Of a stretch of 64,000 nucleotides of DNA, positions 57,401 to 64,000 are shown one piece after another. Position 1 is the first letter of the stretch, and every line of letters starts with the position of its first letter. The stretch lies in assembly GCF_932274485.2 (NCBI RefSeq), contig NC_065880.2, positions 76,441,730 through 76,505,729 of the forward strand, read 5' to 3'. This DNA is from Patella vulgata (Eukaryota; Mollusca; Gastropoda; Patellidae). The notes below the pieces were generated by a model, which was not told where the DNA came from, ran no database searches, and saw only the letters and a program-made list of their open reading frames with translations. Both the position numbers and the translations under genes were made by a program.

Positions 57401-60400
57401 TAACGTCCACTCGACATTAACAAGATCTAACATATGGTTCAATTTTATTTCAATAATTAGCTTGCGCATAGGGGTCTTTAGCAGCGGGAGGAAACCGGAG
57501 GACCCGGAGAAAACTCACGAGGTTGGACAGGCGACCCTACTCATTGTCACGTACAAGATTATTTCTAGTGGAGCAGTGGTGGTGACCCAGTGAATAAGCC
57601 GTTGGCTCACTAAAATGGCGATCCAGAGAGTTGGCCCGATAAAGCTCACAGTGATTTTCCGGCGTGGCGTGGCTCACCCTTGTCGGCGGTGCATGACGGA
57701 CGGTATAGCAAGGACAGTTGAACGTAAAACCGGGGTAACGTGTAGAAATTGACGAGCACAGTTGGAATTCGAAATAAGATTAGGCCTTAGTACCGCAGTC
57801 CGGGTAACATTTTCCTCTTAACAAACTACATGACATACGCATGTCTTCATTATCCCGGTCGGTTTGGAGGTGTAGGAGGTTAAATCCAATTTTATTTCAT
57901 GCCTTGGGGATATGGGGGGGAGGGCAGCAGTAATAATTGGACGATAAATTGCATTAAAACCCACACTCTCCAATGCTACTGTTGCATTAAGAATGTGGTT
58001 TTCCCGCCGAAAAGACCAATATGGACCTAGTGGATGGGTGTTCGGCAAAGAGTAGGACTACCGATTGCCTCTTACTGAACCCAAACAGATGACCTAATGA
58101 TAGACCTTATGACTTATGACTTAAAACGCGTGCCTTAGCCCCCCCCCCCCCAAATAGGCAGATTACACATTGGTCTCTAACTGACAACATTAAACATATT
58201 TATTGTTTTGAACTACTTTAATGCAAGTACCACCCCCTATAACTAGAGTTCGAGTAACTTTCCAAACACATGTAATGACGTTTTCATCAAACTAAAAAGG
58301 ACAATTTGTACACCAAAGTAAATATGCCGTTCGCATTAGATCTCGGTCCTAAATGGCAACCATGTTCTAAATTTGGTATACTATTTTGTAATATGGTTCC
58401 AATCCGTTCTACAGCTTTCATACACACAAAGACAGAATACCACTTCTTAAAGTTGTCGAAATATGTTAAGTGTTTTCCACTTAAATCGTCGAAATATGAC
58501 TTATTTCAATTTCATTCTTTGATTGGACGCTTCCGTAAAATCAATGCCCGAGGCTATTGCAGCCTCTGTCCCCATCTCTCCAGGCCGCTACATAGCGTCA
58601 TCGAATTTTAACCCCGCCCACGCAATAACAGTTGTCCAAACCGATATGTTCCACCAAATGAAATAAAGTATATTTACCGGCAACTAGCGTTTGCAAAAAA
58701 TCACGTTTATCTGTGGAGTCCAACTTCAACAACACGCCGCCATCAAGCATACACTTTTTCTTGGCACCAAAAAAGTTTTTTTTCGTCTGGAAGACTTTGA
58801 TACAGCATCTGGTGACGGGATCAAAATGATAACCATCGAAACTTTCACATAGTTTCTCTGAAATTAATCAAAATTAAATGTTTGGTAAGAACATCCGCCC
58901 CTCGAATAACGCAATCAAAAATAAATCTTCTTTTGGTGATGTTAACAGATTAAAAAAAATATAATAATCTAAAACTAAAACTACAATAGTATCAAGCCTG
59001 AAAGACAATCTCAATTGTTCCGAACCATGTGCTCGTCATTACGTTGGGCCGTATGTTTTAAGGGGCCAAGGGACCTAACTCTAAGTTAAGTGACGTGTAA
59101 AAAGGATGTCATGCGGTAGAGTTTGTCATTTTTAAATTGAACCATTAGATCCGTGTATTGTTTTATTGTACATGTACATCTGCCTATTCATGTCAGAATT
59201 CCAACTACCAAGAGATCTTTTACGTACACACCAACGTGTACACATGAGCTGGGTGTTTTGTACCACCCAAACGACTAGACACTTACGTTCCTTGCCAGGC
59301 ACGTCATCTTGCATCACTGACAAATGGGGGCCATCCATATAACGTTTTAATACAACACAGGAATCGAATAGTGTTTCATTCATTAACATTAACACTGTAA
59401 GTCTTAGATTTACTCATAATAGACCGGAGGCTCAGCGAGGGGGGGGGGCATCAAATGGGCACAAAACCAGACCCAACTTTTCCAGAGTAAAATTTTGCGT
59501 AGAATACGATGCCGAGTGGTAATCAGTCCGCCGTTGGGGCGTTTTCGAGATATTCGGGGTCAAAGGTCAAATGAGTTCATTTGCACTGAAAGTGAATGCA
59601 CAGTCATTCTTGTATTGTGAAAAGAAGCTGAAAATGATCGAAAGTAATCACACTTTCAATAAAAATGTAAACTTGCTAAATTCACCTTTAATCTTAGTGA
59701 CCCTGGAGGTCAAAAGGTGAAATTTACCGTTTTTGCACTAAGAAGATTTAAAGCAATAAAATGTCAACGTAAAATATAAAAACTAAAGCGAAATCTGTTC
59801 TAATTAATAATAGGAACATTTACAATTTATCTTTAGGTGGTCTTAGTACCGAACTTTTACTTTGGAACGTCGAAAATGATCTTGCATAACAGAACCAACA
59901 CACCTTGAAACCTGTTTCAAAAATACGTAAAAACTGTCAAATCGAAATCTCTCTGATTTATTTTCACAATGATTGTTATACATAATGATACTAGTTATCT
60001 GAAAAACAACTGAATAGTTTCAGTGTTGGACTCCAGCCTGCAGGCCGCGTGGATTTCCGAGAATCCCAGTCTAGGAAAACCGACGTTAATCTGTGACTGG
60101 AAAACACGCATCTGACGACGAGATTAAAGGTTTGCAAATTTTTTATGAGTTTTTCTGAATTTCGCAGGAACATGGATGCAGATAAAACCGACGAATGCAT
60201 TGCACATAGTAGTTCACAGGATATATATGTTGTATTGGTAATGTTAGCGGGGAAAATTTTGGCAGGCTTTGTGACGCGGCCTGCAGGGTGGAGTCCAGCC
60301 ATGGAACTATTCAATTATTTTTTTCAGACAACTAGTATCATTATGTATAGCATTCGTTGTAAAACTAATTCGGAGAGATTTTGATTTAGCAGTTTTTACG

Positions 60401-61102
60401 TATTTTTGAAACAGGCTCCGAAGCGTTTTGGTTCTGTTATGCAAGATCATTTTCGACGTTCCAAAGTAAAAGTTCGGTGCTAAGACCACCTATAGATAAA
60501 ATTTAAATGTTCCTATTATTAATTAGAACAGGTTTCGCTTTAGTTTTTATATTTTACGCTGACATTTATTACTTTAAATCTTCCTAGTGCTAAAACGGAA
60601 AATGTGACCTTTTGCCCTCTGGGGTCACAAAGAACAAAGGTGAATTTAGCAAGTTTACATTTTTACTGAAAGTGTGATTACTTTTGATCATTTTCAGCTT
60701 ATTTTCATGATACAAGAATGACCGCGCATTCACTTTCAGTGCAAATGAACCCATTTTGAGCTTTGAACCCGACGGCGGACTGATTACCACTTGGTATCGT
60801 ATTCTAAAAATTTTACTCTAGAAAAGTGGGGTCTGGTTTTGTGCCCATTTGATGGACACCCCTCCGCGCTGACCTCCAGACTATAAATAAATATGTATGT
60901 AATTGCAGTAGATTGGGTATTAGTGTGGTGTAGAGGGTGGCTTTAATGGGGGATTAGGTGGTCTATAGTGGTGCCCATGGCATCACTTTTACGTAGGGTC
61001 GCACGCCCAGCCTCGTGTGGTTTCTTGATCCATATGTCAGTTCCGAAATGACCTAGTTTGTGTCGAGTGGACGTTACCCCCACCCGCTTCTCTTTCCCTA
61101 TT

Positions 61103-61136
<34 letters not shown>

Positions 61137-63618
61137 ACTCTCATATCTAAATGCACAACACAATGAATTACAACACAATTAACACAATGAATTACAACAC
61201 GATTAACTGAAATGAGTATACTACTACAAATGAGAATTATTTTGTCAACAAACTATAAATGCATATACCCGTGGCCTGTTTTTTTTTTGTTCTTTTTGGC
61301 TCTAAGCGAGCGGTTCTTTTTTTGCTCTAGACTACATACCTGGACATTTTGAAAAGATACATTTTCTGTTTTCTATATTAGACCCCGGACAATCTTCGCC
61401 TCCATTGGCCGGCGAAGGATTATTACAGAACCGCTTTCGGGACTTCACTCCAAAACCACATGACGCAGAACAACGACTGAACCGTGTCCACTCTCCCCAG
61501 TTTCCATTCACTGTAAAATATCAAATAGTTCTTAAGTGTAGTAAAATGGTCGAGGGCGAGACATTAATTAATATCTATTGTTATTACACGAGGGCTATAT
61601 CTATATATTACGCAATGTCCAATATTTCAACTAGTATATAAATAATGTACGCTTGGAACATTATTTGAAATAATGGTACGCCAACATTTGTATATTAATT
61701 CCATAATCTAGCATAACGTCTCTAAACTACATTTCCGTGAATTGTTATTGTGGATACAGAATTCTGACAAATGTTCAGTTCAATCATATCTTTGTAAATA
61801 CTGAAAGGAGTTGAACTTTGTTGGATTGATTTTGCTTTTAAAGATTTTAAATTTGACAATTTTTGAAAGGAATTACTAAATCCCCCAACTGACGACACGT
61901 ATTGTCTAGGGGGAATATTTAAATTATTTACACGCCATGGGTTCACGCATATTTTCGTAAGTTTTAAACCGTGATGCCAGCGCGATAAAAGATCCAATCG
62001 CCACTGGCCTTCTTTTCTCGCCTTCGCCTCTTGTGGCGACAGGTCGTTTGGTACCAGAACCCATCGAGCTGTTTTTCTAGACTATAGTCCAACTCATTTA
62101 TTCGATTGTACCTAATTTATTATGGATGATATCCATTACTGCACATTGCTCACTGACCATAACGATTCAGATCGATTCTTCAAATTTGACCCAACCAAAT
62201 AGGCATTTATGTAAAATTTAGACAAGGAGCTGACCGCTTTCGCTATATAATAGTTTAACATAGAGAATGAACAAGTACGATCGTATTATGGAACAGGAAC
62301 TGACCATGTTGTTGGATGAAATTCAAACATCTAATTCATGCCAATTTTCATTTCGATCGGACTTGCATTGACGGTGACGTAGGAGTTTTCGAAGAGCGTC
62401 ACCACAAGACGAAGAAGAAAAGCAACAAGCATAAGATGAGTAGCGGTTAGCGACGAAGTCCGAGTCCCAAAAATGAATACATTGAAAATTTTATTCAAAT
62501 TATTTTATTCTGAGTGACGTTATAAATGTCTACTTTGTTCGGGATTCAGACAGCGGGTGTAATGACATCCGTATTACTTTTAATCGCAATAAGCCTTTCA
62601 TTATAATAAGAAAAGGAAGCTATGTCCACCGCTATTGTCAGATATTAATTAAAGATATATTATGGGAGACTAGAGAAAGAGCTGGCAGTTCTCACTAAAA
62701 TAGTTAAAAATAAGATAATGTAAAAGGAATTTGCGGAAAATTTCTGTCAAATTGATCCACTCTGAACCGAGAATTTAGCGATTGAATTTTCGGCCTAGCC
62801 TCGATCATCACTATTAAAGTCGGTACGATAGAAATATAGTCTCGATTAATCAGTTCATGATTAAAGTTGAGCAAATAATCGGATCCTAATCCAATAATTA
62901 TCACAGGATAGCGATGACATCGTGAGTTGATTATGGTCCGGATAAGTTATTTAATGTCTAATATAATAATTTAGATAATATTTCAAACCTAAAAAAAAAA
63001 CCTGAAATAGGCATAGTGTATGTTAACAGTCTCGTTGAGTGACGTCATGCATTTTCGGAAGATTTTGAATTTGTTGGCCATATTAGATTGTAACGAAGAT
63101 ATAATAACAGGCATCCACTCAATACCTAATCCATCCGATAGTCTGGAGGATTGATTTGGTGTTTTTCATGTGAATAAAATGTCTAAATAATAGTTTAGAT
63201 GACACTGGAACAGCAACAGATCTCTCTTTAATGCTAAATATATTTTATACAGGTCACAATTCTATGGGATAGAATTACTGCTTATTACTGAGCGACATTT
63301 TGGTAATGACTAGAGAAGCCTAATAGAAATGTCGCTCAGTAATAAGCAGTAATTGTATTCCATAGAATTGTGACGTGTATATTCCAGTTCAATTACTAAA
63401 TGCCATTGAAACAATTTAAGCATTATTTGGTTATACCAGTTTTTCCCTAAATAAACCGTCTCAATATCGATTTTTAATATCAATTAATTAGAAGTACATA
63501 CCTGCACAACATTTAGGACAGGCGTCTTTTTTATCTACTATATCACAAAAATCAAGTGGTTCAAACACCCCATTCAACATCTTAACAAATTGTTCGCCAG
63601 CATTGGTTATAACAATGA
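57035..63618 (-). CDS. TSP1-repeat + C-type lectin protein, 3' part (partial)
   Basis: Four exons on the minus strand: 63618-63502, 61510-61340, 58857-58678 and 57276-57035 (TGA). All internal junctions are phase 1, and 235 complete codons are visible. The 5' exons lie beyond the window: the first exon seen starts at an acceptor (TTTTTTAG) in phase 1. Exon 1 encodes an unrecognised segment with a cysteine cluster (CDIVDKKDACPKCC). Exon 2 is one complete thrombospondin type 1 repeat: NWGEWTRFSRCSASCGFGV, then PSPANGGEDCPG and CIFSKCP, six cysteines and a WxxW motif. Exons 3 and 4 are a C-type lectin domain: YHFDPVTRCC, AKKKCMLDGGVLLKLDS, FIGARD (the WIGL position), TPVKW, QDCVRYKR and FCSNVLKFVCE. 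EPN/QPD and WND are absent, so calcium-dependent sugar binding looks unlikely. The protein is probably secreted; no membrane helix follows the lectin domain. Confidence 0.87.
57318..57560 (-). repeat. SINE A with (GA)n
   Basis: (GA)n, then GGGTTTAACGTCCACTCGAC and the body to GGCGACCCTACTCATTGTCA. The head is missing. It starts about 40 bp from the last lectin exon. Confidence 0.9.
57576..57900 (+). repeat. SINE B, diverged full length
   Basis: GGTGGTGACCCAGTGAATAA, TTGTCGGCGGTGCATGACGG, TACATGACATACGCATGTCT, tail GTAGGAGGTTAAATCCAATT. It directly follows the truncated SINE A. Confidence 0.85.
58040..58152 (-). repeat. SINE A remnant
   Basis: AGAGTAGGACTACCGATTGC, GATAGACCTTATGACTTATG and a C-run, in reverse head order. 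Confidence 0.55.
59195..59372 (-). repeat. SINE B, middle part
   Basis: GAATTCCAACTACCAAGAGA, ACCAACGTGTACAC, CTTGCCAGGCACGTC and CAGGAATCGAATA in reverse. Confidence 0.78.
59424..60890. mobile_element. About 1.47-kb foldback element in the lectin-gene intron
   Basis: Two arms of about 590 bp (about 59424-60040 and 60290-60890) are inverted, diverged copies. Examples are CATCAAATGGGCACAAAACC / GGTTTTGTGCCCATTTGATG, and GGACTCCAGCCTGCAGGCCG / CGGCCTGCAGGGTGGAGTCC. The central 250 bp is unique. No transposase or other gene frame is recognised. Outer ends are approximate. Confidence 0.88.
60945..61140 (+). repeat. SINE A, internally deleted, (CT)n tail
   Basis: GGGGGATTAGGTGGTC remnant of the head, GTAGGGTCGCACGCCCAGCC, CCGAAATGACCTAGTTTGTG and GTCGAGTGGACGTTACCCCC, then CT units. 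Confidence 0.85.
61511..62200. other. Intron sequence, no repeat named
   Basis: Between the TSP1 exon and the upstream exon of the lectin gene. No further exon could be recognised in either strand here. Confidence 0.4.
62205..62290 (+). repeat. MITE M1 fragment
   Basis: CATTTATGTAAAATTTAGAC and GGAGCTGACCGCTTTCGCTA, the first part of M1. Confidence 0.65.
62648..63027 (+). repeat. MITE M1, full length
   Basis: TTAAAGATATATTATGGGAG to GGCATAGTGTATGTTAAC. The inner blocks TTCGGCCTAGCCTCGATCAT and GATTATGGTCCGGATAAG closely match the copy at 38595. Confidence 0.87.
63110..63235 (+). repeat. MITE M1, second 3' half
   Basis: CACTCAATACCTAATCCATC, GATAGTCTGGAGGATTGATT and AATAGTTTAGATGAC follow the order of the M1 end region. 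Confidence 0.5.
63252..63378. repeat. Palindromic MITE M11
   Basis: CAGGTCACAATTCTATGG / CCATAGAATTGTGACGTG and TTACTGCTTATTACTGAGCG / CGCTCAGTAATAAGCAGTAA: nearly perfect arms around a 30-bp loop. It lies about 125 bp from the 63502 exon. Confidence 0.88.
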
Positions 63619-63672
63619 CTAAAAAAGACAAAGATATACAATACTAGATAATAAAACACGCCCATTTTGTTA

Positions 63673-63673
<1 letters not shown>

Positions 63674-63711
<38 letters not shown>

Positions 63712-63855
63712 TGTTTTACATCCACTCTACACAAAAAAACTAGGGCATTTCGGGACTAACATATGGCACAAGTTTTAGAGAGTTTACGAGAATTATGGAA
63801 ATGAAAAATTGAACCTGTCTTGTGTCAGGTGGACGTTAAACCCCATCTAGTCATA
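63674..63855 (-). repeat. SINE A tail pieces around (GA)n
   Basis: (GA)n with TTTACATCCACTCTACACAA and GGGCATTTCGGGACTAAC in reverse. After it, a forward-oriented tail piece GGTGGACGTTAAACCCCAT ends near 63848. Confidence 0.75.
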
Positions 63856-64000
63856 ACTCAATGTGTATAATTCAACTGCCGAAATTAATTATAGGAAATG
63901 TTCTGTAAGCATGCATGTATATCCTTCCCCAAAACACATATTAATTTGAGTTTCAAAATTCAATTTATTGAAGTGAGACAGCATAACACAAAGAAATGGC

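Noticed and set aside
1-64000. Retrovirus-like, Polinton or LINE coding remains
   Set aside because: No reverse transcriptase, integrase, capsid, envelope or endonuclease motif was recognised in any frame given, and no long terminal repeats were seen.

Overview
The window looks like AT-rich nuclear DNA of an invertebrate, most likely a mollusc and perhaps a gastropod such as a limpet. That is inferred from short exons with 1-3 kb introns, very dense tRNA-derived SINEs ending in GACGTTAAACCCCATTTC, many small terminal-inverted-repeat elements, and lectin-type receptor genes of the sort expanded in lophotrochozoans. The species cannot be fixed from the sequence alone.

Left part (1-13,400): the 3' portion of the PP1 regulator sds22/PPP1R7 (+), then a four-exon AKIP1 gene (-). 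AKIP1 was assembled from short exons that single-frame ORF calling misses. Middle left (13,400-23,100): no host gene seen. It holds SINEs, hAT-type and other MITEs, and one intact-looking Tc1-like transposon with perfect 32-bp inverted repeats.

Right part (23,100-63,700): four genes for secreted or surface proteins, each carrying a different or duplicated lectin-type module. Two tandem paralogues (23,143-29,459 and 37,161-44,866) encode signal peptide, one SUEL/galactose-binding lectin domain, a stalk, one membrane helix and a tyrosine-rich tail with NPxY and pYxN motifs. Their exon plan and intron phases (1-1-1-2) are identical. Next comes a secreted PAN/apple + EGF stub + fibrinogen-like protein (51,517-54,746). 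On the opposite strand is a thrombospondin-1 repeat + C-type lectin protein whose 5' end lies beyond the window (57,035-63,618). Together they look like a pattern-recognition or adhesion cluster: two candidate signalling receptors beside two candidate soluble recognition proteins. A shared role is inference.

Repeats dominate the rest. Two SINE families with different tRNA-like heads (called A and B here) share the same 3' end. A recurrent ~400-bp MITE (M1) often lies within about 100 bp of exons of the lectin genes. Two very large foldback structures (746 bp and about 1.47 kb) lie in or near the lectin genes. Several nested insertions have visible target-site duplications. Family names M1-M11 are labels made for this annotation only. 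Repeat ends are approximate unless a duplication is quoted.
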